Shown here one piece after another: positions 1 through 7,712 of a stretch of 64,000 nt of DNA. The number at the start of each line of letters is the position of its first letter. The stretch's first letter is position 1. The stretch is from Phaeocystidibacter sp965659415 (GTDB taxonomy: Bacteria > Bacteroidota > Bacteroidia > Flavobacteriales > Schleiferiaceae). Location: contig CBFHVA010000010.1 of assembly GCA_965659415.1 (NCBI GenBank), positions 35,003 to 99,002 on the forward strand. Reading direction: 5' to 3'. The notes under the pieces were generated by a model. It saw only the letters and a program-made list of their open reading frames with translations. It ran no database searches and was not told the origin of the DNA. A program made the position numbers and the translations under genes.

Positions 1-221
1 AGATTGTGAAGAATAAACTCACCTTCGAACCGCTCATGCCTAAAAAGTGGAAGTCGCTTCAATTCGTTATTCGCTGGCGCAAAGCTGTACTCAAGGTACA
101 CGTGAATCAGAAGCACTTGAGTGTGGAGAATATTTCTGATAATCCAGGCAAATTCCATGTGGGTCCACATAAGCATGTAGTTGAGCCAGGAAAAAAAGTG
201 CGAGTAGACTTAAAAGCATAG
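1..221 (+). CDS. C-terminal end of a GH65 glycoside phosphorylase/hydrolase (partial, 5' end outside window)
   Basis: The reading frame is open from the left edge (first whole codon at position 3) to a TAG at 219-221. The residues resemble the C-terminal beta-sandwich of GH65 enzymes: LTFEPLMPKKWKSLQF, followed by short beta strands and an ending rich in Gly, His and Lys. GH65 enzymes such as maltose phosphorylase split alpha-glucosidic disaccharides, often with phosphate. The next gene starts 3 nt downstream and encodes a GH13 enzyme, so this is probably a maltose/maltodextrin-degrading member of the same operon. Phosphorylase versus hydrolase cannot be decided because the catalytic (alpha/alpha)6 domain lies outside the window. 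Confidence 0.82.
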   Translation, partial: IVKNKLTFEPLMPKKWKSLQFVIRWRKAVLKVHVNQKHLSVENISDNPGKFHVGPHKHVVEPGKKVRVDLKA

Positions 222-224
222 TAC

Positions 225-2564
225 ATGAAAGCATGGTTGAATTTAGGGGCTCTTGTGGCCGTGATGGCAAGCTGTAGTTTGCAACCCAGCCTACCACCCG
301 TAGCCCATCCTTCTGAATCGGCCATTCAAGGTTTGGCCACGCCCATTCAATTGGAGGCTGGTCAATCTACCGTGCTGAACACATTCGATTACATAACCTC
401 GGGAGCTGATTCCGTGAAAGCACACGGAGGGCTTGACGTTCAAGTTTGGGGCGATACTCTTGGTTTTTATGAACTAAGCGTTACCGATTCCACCGCCGTA
501 CAAAGCGTGATCAGCCTTTATAAATCTGGTTATTCCTACGACGTGGTGGTGCATCGATCCCGCAAGCGCCCCGTGGAAATTCGTGTACCCATAGCTTTCT
601 TGGAAGGTCCGATTACGGTATTTGGATCTTTCAATGCATGGAATCGCGCAGCCGATACGCTGGTTCAAGAAGGCAGTGATTGGGTGTACCACGGAATGAT
701 TCAACCCGGTGTGGTAGAATACAAGTTCTTTAAGGATGAGGTAGAGTATACCGATCCCAATGCAGATTCGGTGAGCAACGGCATGGGAGGATATAACTCG
801 GTGTTGGAAATTGAGCTTGGAGCGAATCCTCCTGCTCAGGTGTATAGCAACGGAAACGATGCTCAAGGCATTCATTTCGATTTTATTCCTGCCAATCAAG
901 CCATTATCGCGATGTGGGAAAATCATCGCTTGCCCGCTGAGTACATCGAGCGCACGGATACGAGCTTTATCGTTTCCATTCCGGAAGCAGCTCAATCTAT
1001 GGAGAGATCAGCGCTGCGCATTTTCTCTCACAATGAAGCCGCTTGGGCCAAGGAGGTTCAAGTACCGCTGGCATTCGGAAAGCCTATTGCTGATGCAGCC
1101 CTAGTTCATCGCAACGATTGGAAATCGGCCCGTATGTACTTCATTATGGTGGATCGCTTTGAAAATGGCGACACGACCAACGACAGGCCGCTAAATGATC
1201 CAGAGGTGCTTCCTATTGCTGATTTTCAAGGTGGAGATATTGCAGGGGTACTGCAAAAGCTCAGATCCGGATTTTTTGATTCACTCGGTGTAAATACCAT
1301 TTGGTTGTCTCCCATTGCCAAGAACGCCGAAGGAGCTTGGGGACTTTGGGATAAAGGTGGTGTTCGAACCAAATTCTCGGCCTACCACGGGTACTGGCCC
1401 ACATCAAACGTGTTACTCGACAATCGCTTTGGAACCCCAGAAGAAGTGCGCACCTTACTCAGCGAAGCACATGCTAAAGGTTATAATGTGGTGTTGGATT
1501 ATGTAGCCAATCACGTTCATCTTGATCATCCGGTTTATCAGGAAAACCCAGATTGGGCCACAGATTTATATCTGCCAGATGGCACCATGAATACCGAAAA
1601 ATGGGATGAACATCGATTGACCACCTGGTTTGATACCCACCTGGCGACCTTGGATTTGCGCCGATCAGAAATTGTGGAACCAATGACAGATTCGGCCCTT
1701 GTTTGGGTTACCGATTTTGAATTCGATGGCTTCCGTCACGATGCTACAAAACACATCGACCTACTTTATTGGCGAACACTCACTCGCAAAGTGAAGCAGC
1801 AAGTTGACCGACCTATTTATCAAATTGGGGAAACCTACGGATCACCCGAATTGATTTCGAGTTATCTATCTACGGGGATGCTCAATGCGCAGTTCGACTT
1901 CAACACGTATGATGCTTTAGTAAGTGTCCTTGCTGACTCATCTGTAGATATTCAACGCGTGGTGGATGTAATGAACGCGAGTTGGGAATGGTACGGTCAG
2001 CACAACACCATGGGTTACATCAGTGGCAATCAAGATCGTTCCCGATTCATTTCTTTGGCCTCCGGCGATGTGCGTTTGGATGAAGACCAGAAATTAGCTG
2101 GATACACCCGTGAAATCGGCAAACCAGGTGAGGAAGGATACGCGATGCTCGAGCTGCTGCATGTATTCAACCACAGCATTCCAGGAATTCCGGTGATTTA
2201 TTACGGAGATGAGTATGGATCTCCAGGAGCAAACGACCCGGATAACCGCCGAATGATGAAGTTTGGCGGTTTGGATGAAGATGAATCGAGCTTGCGAGAT
2301 GTCGTTACCGCTCTTCAAGAAATCCGCTCTTCGGAAATGGCACTTATTTATGGCTCAGCTGATATATCCGCAGTGAATGAAGATGTGATTCACATTCGAC
2401 GCCGATATCTGGAAACCACCATTGACATATACATCAACCGCGGAGAGGAGGCATTGGAGCTTTCCGATGCCGAAGGAGCCGTGTTGCTCTATGGCGATTC
2501 ACTCCAAACTCTGGCCGCTCAATCTGCTGTGATTTACAAGACCACAAAGTACACAACCCCATGA
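225..2564 (+). CDS. GH13 alpha-amylase-family lipoprotein with N-terminal CBM48/CBM20-like module
   Basis: A 779-residue predicted lipoprotein (signal peptide ending in the lipobox-like VMASC), so probably anchored in the outer membrane or facing the periplasm. Residues about 120-195 look like an alpha-glucan-binding beta-sandwich (FGSFNAWN, then YKFFKD). The GH13 barrel follows: region I D425-YVANH430, nucleophile D506 in GFRHD, acid/base E536 in IGETYG, and D604 as transition-state stabiliser. Region IV reads SGNQD, so the usual His before Asp is Gln (Q603). Members act on alpha-1,4/1,6-glucans or maltodextrins. It follows the GH65 gene by 3 nt and overlaps the next GH13 gene by 4 nt, so all are co-transcribed. 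The exact specificity (amylase, neopullulanase-like or transferase) is not readable from sequence. Confidence 0.9.
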   Translation: MKAWLNLGALVAVMASCSLQPSLPPVAHPSESAIQGLATPIQLEAGQSTVLNTFDYITSGADSVKAHGGLDVQVWGDTLGFYELSVTDSTAVQSVISLYKSGYSYDVVVHRSRKRPVEIRVPIAFLEGPITVFGSFNAWNRAADTLVQEGSDWVYHGMIQPGVVEYKFFKDEVEYTDPNADSVSNGMGGYNSVLEIELGANPPAQVYSNGNDAQGIHFDFIPANQAIIAMWENHRLPAEYIERTDTSFIVSIPEAAQSMERSALRIFSHNEAAWAKEVQVPLAFGKPIADAALVHRNDWKSARMYFIMVDRFENGDTTNDRPLNDPEVLPIADFQGGDIAGVLQKLRSGFFDSLGVNTIWLSPIAKNAEGAWGLWDKGGVRTKFSAYHGYWPTSNVLLDNRFGTPEEVRTLLSEAHAKGYNVVLDYVANHVHLDHPVYQENPDWATDLYLPDGTMNTEKWDEHRLTTWFDTHLATLDLRRSEIVEPMTDSALVWVTDFEFDGFRHDATKHIDLLYWRTLTRKVKQQVDRPIYQIGETYGSPELISSYLSTGMLNAQFDFNTYDALVSVLADSSVDIQRVVDVMNASWEWYGQHNTMGYISGNQDRSRFISLASGDVRLDEDQKLAGYTREIGKPGEEGYAMLELLHVFNHSIPGIPVIYYGDEYGSPGANDPDNRRMMKFGGLDEDESSLRDVVTALQEIRSSEMALIYGSADISAVNEDVIHIRRRYLETTIDIYINRGEEALELSDAEGAVLLYGDSLQTLAAQSAVIYKTTKYTTP

Positions 2565-3964
2565 AAAAGCACTTACTCGCAGTGATCGCACTGCCCTTGT
2601 TTTTGGCAAGTTGCAACAACAACAGCACCCAAGAAGCAGAGGTTGAAACACCGAGAAATTGGCGCAATACAGCCTCTATTTATGAGGTGAATATTCGTCA
2701 GCATACCGCCGAAGGAACGCTTCAGGCTTTCGCGAACGACATTGACCGTATAGCCGAAATGGGCGTTGAAATTCTTTGGATCATGCCCGTTCAACCTATC
2801 GGAGAAGAAGGGCGAAAAGACCCAAAAGAGAATGGCCAATCCGTAGGTAGTTATTATTCCATTAAGGACTACACCGCGATCAATCCGGAGTTTGGAACGG
2901 AAGAGGACTTTAAGACGCTTGTTGAGCGTGCACATAGCCGCGACATGAAGGTAATTCTCGATTGGGTAGCCAACCACACGGCTTTTGATCACCACTGGGT
3001 TTCGGAGAACATCGACTTTTACAACTTGGATGACAGCGGAAAACCAAGCGTAGCACAGCACAATGACGGCACGCTGACCGACTGGACCGACGTGGCTGAT
3101 TTGAATTACGACAACCCCGCCATGCAAGAAGCCATGACGGCTGAAATGGCTTGGTGGATTGATAATTTCGACATCGACGGATTCCGTTGTGACGTGGCGG
3201 GTTATGTTCCGCATGAATTTTGGCAAACGGCTGTGCCTAAGCTTCGCGAGAAGAAGGAATTGTTCATGCTCGCTGAATGGGACGAACCGTACTTGCACGA
3301 TGTATTCGACATGTCCTACGGGTGGGATTTCCACCACCGTACCAATGAAGTGGCTAAAGGAGAACAGCCGGCAACAACTTTTGATGATTACAAAAAAGAG
3401 GTGCTCGACAGTCTTTTTCCCGCGAATGCCATGAAGATGCTCTTCACCACCAACCACGATGAAAACTCATGGAATGGCACGGTGTACGAGCGTTATGGCG
3501 ACGGTCACAAGGCCTTTTTTGTGTTGTGTGCTACCTACGAGCAGGGCATGCCGTTAATCTATGGCGGTCAAGAGGCCGGGCTTAGTCATCGATTGGAGTT
3601 CTTTTACAAAGACACCGTGCGATGGGAGAACAGAGCGCTCTCTGCATTTTATGCCGCTACTTTGAAAATGAAAGCGAGTAATACGGCCTTGTTTAACGCA
3701 CCGAATGGCGGCGATATGGTGAAGATTCCAACGTCCAATGACAATCAAGTATATGCCTTCTATCGCGAAGCGGATAACAATGTGGTTACCGTATTCTTGA
3801 ATTTAAGCGATAGTGCACAAACCGTTTCTTACAGCGGCTTGCCAGCCATGACCTATGAAGAAGTGTACTCTGGAAACGTGATTGATTTGGCAAACGAGGG
3901 AGAAATGGAATTGGAGCCTTGGGGATATATGGTTTTCACCAACAACCTCACGGCAGTAGAATAA
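2561..3964 (+). CDS. GH13 alpha-amylase-family lipoprotein
   Basis: A 467-residue single-domain GH13 enzyme. The N-terminus is a lipoprotein signal (lipobox LASC, Cys at about residue 18). Catalytic motifs are intact: region I DWVANH, nucleophile D211 in GFRCD, acid/base E239 in MLAEWDE, and H299-D300 in TTNHDE. The short length and absence of an N-terminal Ig/CBM domain suggest an enzyme acting on short maltodextrins rather than on intact granules; this is inference. It overlaps the upstream GH13 gene by ATGA, so the two are translationally coupled, and the methylglyoxal synthase gene follows after 17 nt. Confidence 0.9.
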   Translation: MKKHLLAVIALPLFLASCNNNSTQEAEVETPRNWRNTASIYEVNIRQHTAEGTLQAFANDIDRIAEMGVEILWIMPVQPIGEEGRKDPKENGQSVGSYYSIKDYTAINPEFGTEEDFKTLVERAHSRDMKVILDWVANHTAFDHHWVSENIDFYNLDDSGKPSVAQHNDGTLTDWTDVADLNYDNPAMQEAMTAEMAWWIDNFDIDGFRCDVAGYVPHEFWQTAVPKLREKKELFMLAEWDEPYLHDVFDMSYGWDFHHRTNEVAKGEQPATTFDDYKKEVLDSLFPANAMKMLFTTNHDENSWNGTVYERYGDGHKAFFVLCATYEQGMPLIYGGQEAGLSHRLEFFYKDTVRWENRALSAFYAATLKMKASNTALFNAPNGGDMVKIPTSNDNQVYAFYREADNNVVTVFLNLSDSAQTVSYSGLPAMTYEEVYSGNVIDLANEGEMELEPWGYMVFTNNLTAVE

Positions 3965-3981
3965 CTTCACACCGATTTGAA

Positions 3982-4353
3982 ATGCTGATTGCCCTGATTG
4001 CACACGATGGTAAGAAAGCCGAGATGGTTGGCTTTTTGCGCGACAACATTAACTGGTTTAAGCGCGATGATATTCAGTTGATATCTACCGGTACCACAGG
4101 CGGACACGTGGAACGTGCGGGGCTTACGGTGCAACGCGTGTTGAGTGGCCCCAAGGGTGGCGATGCACAAATCGCCGCTAAATTGGCCGTTGGAGAGGTG
4201 GATGCCGTTTTCTTCTTCCGCGATCCGCTCGACAAGCATCCACATGAGCCCGATATTGCCATGTTGATGCGCTTATGCGACGTTCATAATGTGCCATTAG
4301 CCACCAATCCTGCCACCGCGCAGTTGGTGTTTGCGCAGCTCTTGGCTAAATAA
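3982..4353 (+). CDS. mgsA: Methylglyoxal synthase
   Basis: A 123-residue cytosolic enzyme that converts dihydroxyacetone phosphate to methylglyoxal plus phosphate, bypassing lower glycolysis. Family motifs are clear: IALIAHDGKK at the N-terminus, the phosphate-binding ATGTTG-type loop (here STGTTGG), SGPKGGD, and FFRDPLDKHPHEPD containing the conserved Asp and His residues. The ATG at 3982 is preferred to in-frame upstream starts at and after 3919, which overlap the preceding gene and would add a non-homologous leader. Its place between amylases and a sugar transporter suggests a safety valve when glucan breakdown floods glycolysis with phosphorylated sugars. Confidence 0.95.
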   Translation: MLIALIAHDGKKAEMVGFLRDNINWFKRDDIQLISTGTTGGHVERAGLTVQRVLSGPKGGDAQIAAKLAVGEVDAVFFFRDPLDKHPHEPDIAMLMRLCDVHNVPLATNPATAQLVFAQLLAK

Positions 4354-4370
4354 ATTAACCCCTCTTTATT

Positions 4371-6143
4371 ATGGCGAACCCTACTCCAATTGAAACTCCG
4401 AGCACTGGCGCTAAAAAGCCGGCATTGTCGCTTGGGAAGGTCATTAACCTCAGCATGGGGTTCTTGGGCATCCAAATGGGTTTTGCCTTGCAGAACGGTA
4501 ATGCCAGTAGGATACTCACGGACTTTGGAGCCGACGTACACGACTTGAGTTTCTTTTGGCTAGTAGCGCCATTTACGGGTCTTATTGTACAGCCCATTAT
4601 TGGTCATATGGGGGATAATACATGGGGTCGTTTTGGCCGACGTAAGCCTTACTTTTTAATTGGTGCCGTACTCGCTGCTTTGGGATTGATTTTCCTTCCC
4701 AACTCAAATGTACTGGCTGGAGAGGCACTGAGTACCACCGAGTTTTTAGGATTATCCGCTATCCTCTGGATGGGCATTATTTTCCTTGCCTTGATGGACG
4801 CCAGCTTTAATATCAGCATGGAACCCTTCCGTGCTTTGGTGGGCGATATGCTTCCCAAGCGACAAGGAACTTTGGGCTTTAGTGTTCAAACTATCTTGAT
4901 CAGCATTGGCGCCATTTTGGGATCTTGGATTCCGTGGATTTTGAATAGCGTATTTGGCGTTTCCAATGAGCCTGTTGCAGGTTTTGTAGCCCCTAATGTG
5001 GTGTGGTCTTTCTACGTAGGAGCCATCATTCTGATCGGAACCATACTCTACACCATCTTCACCATCAAAGAGTACCCGCCTGAAGAATTTGCCAAGTTTC
5101 AAGGCGAACAAATTGAAGCGAGAAAGAAGAACATGTTCAGCGAAATTATTCGCGATACGCTGAGCATGCCGCGCCGAATGAAGCGCTTGGCTTGGGTTCA
5201 GTTCTTTAGTTGGTTTGGCTTATTTACGATGTGGGTATATACGACCACATCACTTGCGCAGAACAATTACCAAACGGAATTAGAGCAACCGGCTTTTGCC
5301 CAATTGCAATCGGCGATGTCGGAAGTGGATACCAATGCTTTGAATCATGCGGGAAGGGAATCCTACCACAAAGCCATGCACAACTTAGCGGGCCTCAAAC
5401 CAAGTGGGGATGGACGGTACTTCATCAATAGCAGCGTGGCCACCTTTGTGAGTCAGAATACCTTATACCCTGAGCAGGTTATCTACCAAAAACTGGACAG
5501 TTTAGCGAAGCTGAACCCATCTATGCTAAGCAAGGCTGAAAGCAAGAGCCTCGAGCAGCTGCGTCAAGCTGAAGAGGGCGAACGCATTGTGAACAGTAAG
5601 CTTACGGCTTTGGTGGCGAGCGAAATGGGGGATACTAGGTTGGCTTTGGTGAGTGGCCTAAAGCGCTTGGCAAAGGAGCACCAAACGGCCGGCGACAAAA
5701 CCGGATTCCTCTTTGGTATTTACAACTTCATTGCCTTGATTTTTGCCTTCCTTCTCAACCCATTGGCGAAGCGGACTAGTCGCAAGTTCGTACACTTTAT
5801 GTCGTTGATGCTGGGCGGTTTAGGGTTGATGAGTCTGTTTATCATTAAAGACCCGGATTACTTGTGGATATCCATGATTGGAGTGGGTATTGCTTGGGCC
5901 AGTATTCTGGCCATGCCGTATGCCTTGTTGATTGATTCACTTCCGATTCACAAGATGGGCGTATACATGGGTATATTCAACTTTTTTATTGTGATTCCAC
6001 AGATTATCAATGGATTCATTGGAGGTCCCATTATTCACCAATTCTTTAACGACTACTCCATTTACTACCTCACCTTTGGTGGGTTGTTTATGGTGTTGGC
6101 TGCCTTGTTGACATTGAGGGTTCGGGAGCCGCTTTTTAGATGA
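4371..6143 (+). CDS. SLC45-family MFS sugar transporter with large central insert
   Basis: A 590-residue inner-membrane transporter of the major facilitator superfamily. It matches the SLC45/GPH-like sucrose-maltose transporter group: FLGIQMGFALQN in helix 1, and the loop 2-3 signature GRFGRRKPY at residues about 87-95. About twelve hydrophobic segments are visible. Between TM6 and TM7 (residues about 300-435) there is a hydrophilic, Ala/Glu/Gln-rich, probably helical insert that breaks the usual short central loop. It is the last gene of the plus-strand glucan cluster, so import of maltose or maltodextrin released in the periplasm is the likely role. It ends convergently with the glycosyltransferase gene at 6282. 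Confidence 0.9.
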   Translation: MANPTPIETPSTGAKKPALSLGKVINLSMGFLGIQMGFALQNGNASRILTDFGADVHDLSFFWLVAPFTGLIVQPIIGHMGDNTWGRFGRRKPYFLIGAVLAALGLIFLPNSNVLAGEALSTTEFLGLSAILWMGIIFLALMDASFNISMEPFRALVGDMLPKRQGTLGFSVQTILISIGAILGSWIPWILNSVFGVSNEPVAGFVAPNVVWSFYVGAIILIGTILYTIFTIKEYPPEEFAKFQGEQIEARKKNMFSEIIRDTLSMPRRMKRLAWVQFFSWFGLFTMWVYTTTSLAQNNYQTELEQPAFAQLQSAMSEVDTNALNHAGRESYHKAMHNLAGLKPSGDGRYFINSSVATFVSQNTLYPEQVIYQKLDSLAKLNPSMLSKAESKSLEQLRQAEEGERIVNSKLTALVASEMGDTRLALVSGLKRLAKEHQTAGDKTGFLFGIYNFIALIFAFLLNPLAKRTSRKFVHFMSLMLGGLGLMSLFIIKDPDYLWISMIGVGIAWASILAMPYALLIDSLPIHKMGVYMGIFNFFIVIPQIINGFIGGPIIHQFFNDYSIYYLTFGGLFMVLAALLTLRVREPLFR

Positions 6144-6212
6144 GGTCCGCCGGGGGGCGGAAAGGGTCCCCGATTACAGGCGGTGAAAAGTGTGGCGCAG
6201 GGGTTAGTTGAA
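6144..6212 (+). repeat. Dispersed hairpin-rich intergenic element, copy 1
   Basis: Starts directly after the SLC45 stop codon. The left end is a hairpin (GGTCCGCC, 4 nt, GGCGGAAAGG) and the right end reads GTGGCGCAGGGGTTAGT. The same two ends occur in reverse orientation at 11224-11342 with a longer middle. It may also act as a terminator for the upstream operon, but no T-tract follows. Confidence 0.6.
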
Positions 6213-6224
6213 GGTTAGTAGGCT

Positions 6225-6280
6225 GTCTTTCGGTCTATTAGTCCAAAAGTCTGATAATCTGACCATCCGAATATCCCCTC
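6225..6280. repeat. Degenerate tandem repeat with 8-nt phase
   Basis: Seven consecutive octamers can be read: GTCTTTCG, GTCTATTA, GTCCAAAA, GTCTGATA, ATCTGACC, ATCCGAAT, ATCCCCTC. The first four bases of each unit are (G/A)TC(T/C). It fills the space between the convergent SLC45 and glycosyltransferase genes. Similar tracts occur at 42915, 45003 and 49615. Confidence 0.55.
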
Positions 6281-6281
6281 C

Positions 6282-7682
6282 CTATCTCCGAACCCAAACA
6301 TCAACCGTAATCAGTTGATCTGACCATTCCTCATTCATCTCATAGCCCTCAAGCGATTGACCTTTGGGGAGAATGGCTAATTCTGAGTCTTGTGCATCTG
6401 GGCGATCAGAGATGGCCAGGCGTGCGTAGCGTTCGAGGTAGGATTTGAATACCCAGTTGGTATTGAGGGCTTTGCTGGTGCGAAGAACCAGTCGGTCGTC
6501 GAGTTGATCGTCGAGGTAGCACACATCCGCAATTACGTCTGCATCGCGCTTTGGGGTTCCCCACATAAACCCGGTTACGGTGAGGCTTACCACAATCAGA
6601 ATCCATCCGGCTAGCTGTAAGTACTTAGAGCGGCGCCAACGGCTGGTGGTAGCTTCAATAGTGGGGCGCAATATGCTTGCAAAGGCCAAGGCGAAGATGG
6701 GGTATACCGGTACGAGGTAAAACCCGCGCTGAACAAAAGTGGCTACAAAAGGCAAACTTCCTGCAATGCCTACAATCACCAAGAAGGTAATGGTGGAATC
6801 CCATTGCATCTTTTCGCTGTTGAGGCGAGTAACGATAAGGCCGGTTATGAAGGTCAAAATTCCGGGAATGGCCAAGTTTTCGGCCAATACCCGAAGGATG
6901 AAGTAGCGCGATTCAGTGGTTGCTCCTTCGTTTAGACGGTTGGCGGTGCGCTCAAAGAGATAGGTCTCCAAACTCTCTCTCGCTGGCTCATACAGGTAGA
7001 AGATCAAGCCAAAGAATGCTGCCACGGCAACCATTGCGATGGTTTCTTTAGTGGCTTTCAAGAACTTCCCACGTTGAGATAGGGCAAGTGCCACAGGCGT
7101 AATCCAAACAAAGAGTCCGGGCATGCCCTTCACCATAAAGGCACTTACGGCTAATAAGCCAGCCCAGGCGCTCCAGTATAAGTTCCTTTTATCCGTTTGA
7201 AAGGCGCGGTAAGCGGCCATAATGGACCCAAGGACAAATGGTCCCATGGTGTTTTCCATCATATTGTTTTGAAAAGACCATTGAACACCCGTTGTGATGG
7301 CCCACAAAAGTACAGGCAGCCAAGCCATTTTGTAGTTGGTCGGCCAAATCATCTTCCAAAACTTTACGATGAGAATGGCGGTAATGAGGAAGCTCAAACC
7401 TGTGTAGATGCGTTCTGTGTGTATGTCGCTACCCAAAACACGGTAGAATATCGACATCAAGTAATATCCCAGTGGAGGATTTTCGTGAAAAGTCGGCGTG
7501 GCCATATGGGCCTCTGTAAAGTAAGGATACCAAAAAGAGCCTAAACCGTCTGCGAGGTTTCTACCTACAGATGAATACATCACAGCATCCATGAACATTC
7601 CATCTTGCACCAACATCGGCAAGATGAGTAGGGAACAGATTCCTATGGTTACGAGGGCCGGACCGTTTTGAAATATGCGCAT
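6282..7682 (-). CDS. GT39/ArnT-like membrane glycosyltransferase
   Basis: A 466-residue polytopic inner-membrane protein with about 10-12 hydrophobic segments. The first periplasmic loop has the acidic motif FMDAVMYSSVGRN followed by FHENPPLGYYLMS, the arrangement of the GT39/GT83 (PMT/ArnT) superfamily, which transfers a sugar from a polyprenyl-phosphate carrier to a lipid or protein acceptor outside the membrane. Acceptor and donor are unknown. It starts 30 nt downstream of the secreted amylase gene on the same strand and is probably co-transcribed with it, although a functional link to glucan use is not obvious. Confidence 0.8.
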   Translation of the reverse strand: MRIFQNGPALVTIGICSLLILPMLVQDGMFMDAVMYSSVGRNLADGLGSFWYPYFTEAHMATPTFHENPPLGYYLMSIFYRVLGSDIHTERIYTGLSFLITAILIVKFWKMIWPTNYKMAWLPVLLWAITTGVQWSFQNNMMENTMGPFVLGSIMAAYRAFQTDKRNLYWSAWAGLLAVSAFMVKGMPGLFVWITPVALALSQRGKFLKATKETIAMVAVAAFFGLIFYLYEPARESLETYLFERTANRLNEGATTESRYFILRVLAENLAIPGILTFITGLIVTRLNSEKMQWDSTITFLVIVGIAGSLPFVATFVQRGFYLVPVYPIFALAFASILRPTIEATTSRWRRSKYLQLAGWILIVVSLTVTGFMWGTPKRDADVIADVCYLDDQLDDRLVLRTSKALNTNWVFKSYLERYARLAISDRPDAQDSELAILPKGQSLEGYEMNEEWSDQLITVDVWVRR

Positions 7683-7712
7683 AGGGGCACAAAGGTGAGG
7701 AATTCTCCCCTT

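Noticed and set aside
2573..3457. 294-codon minus-strand frame
   Set aside because: Antisense shadow of the second GH13 gene; no recognisable domain and no promoter.
6144..6212. tRNA-like or riboswitch structure
   Set aside because: No cloverleaf or T-loop signature; the conserved ends recur at 11224-11342, so a dispersed repeat explains it better.
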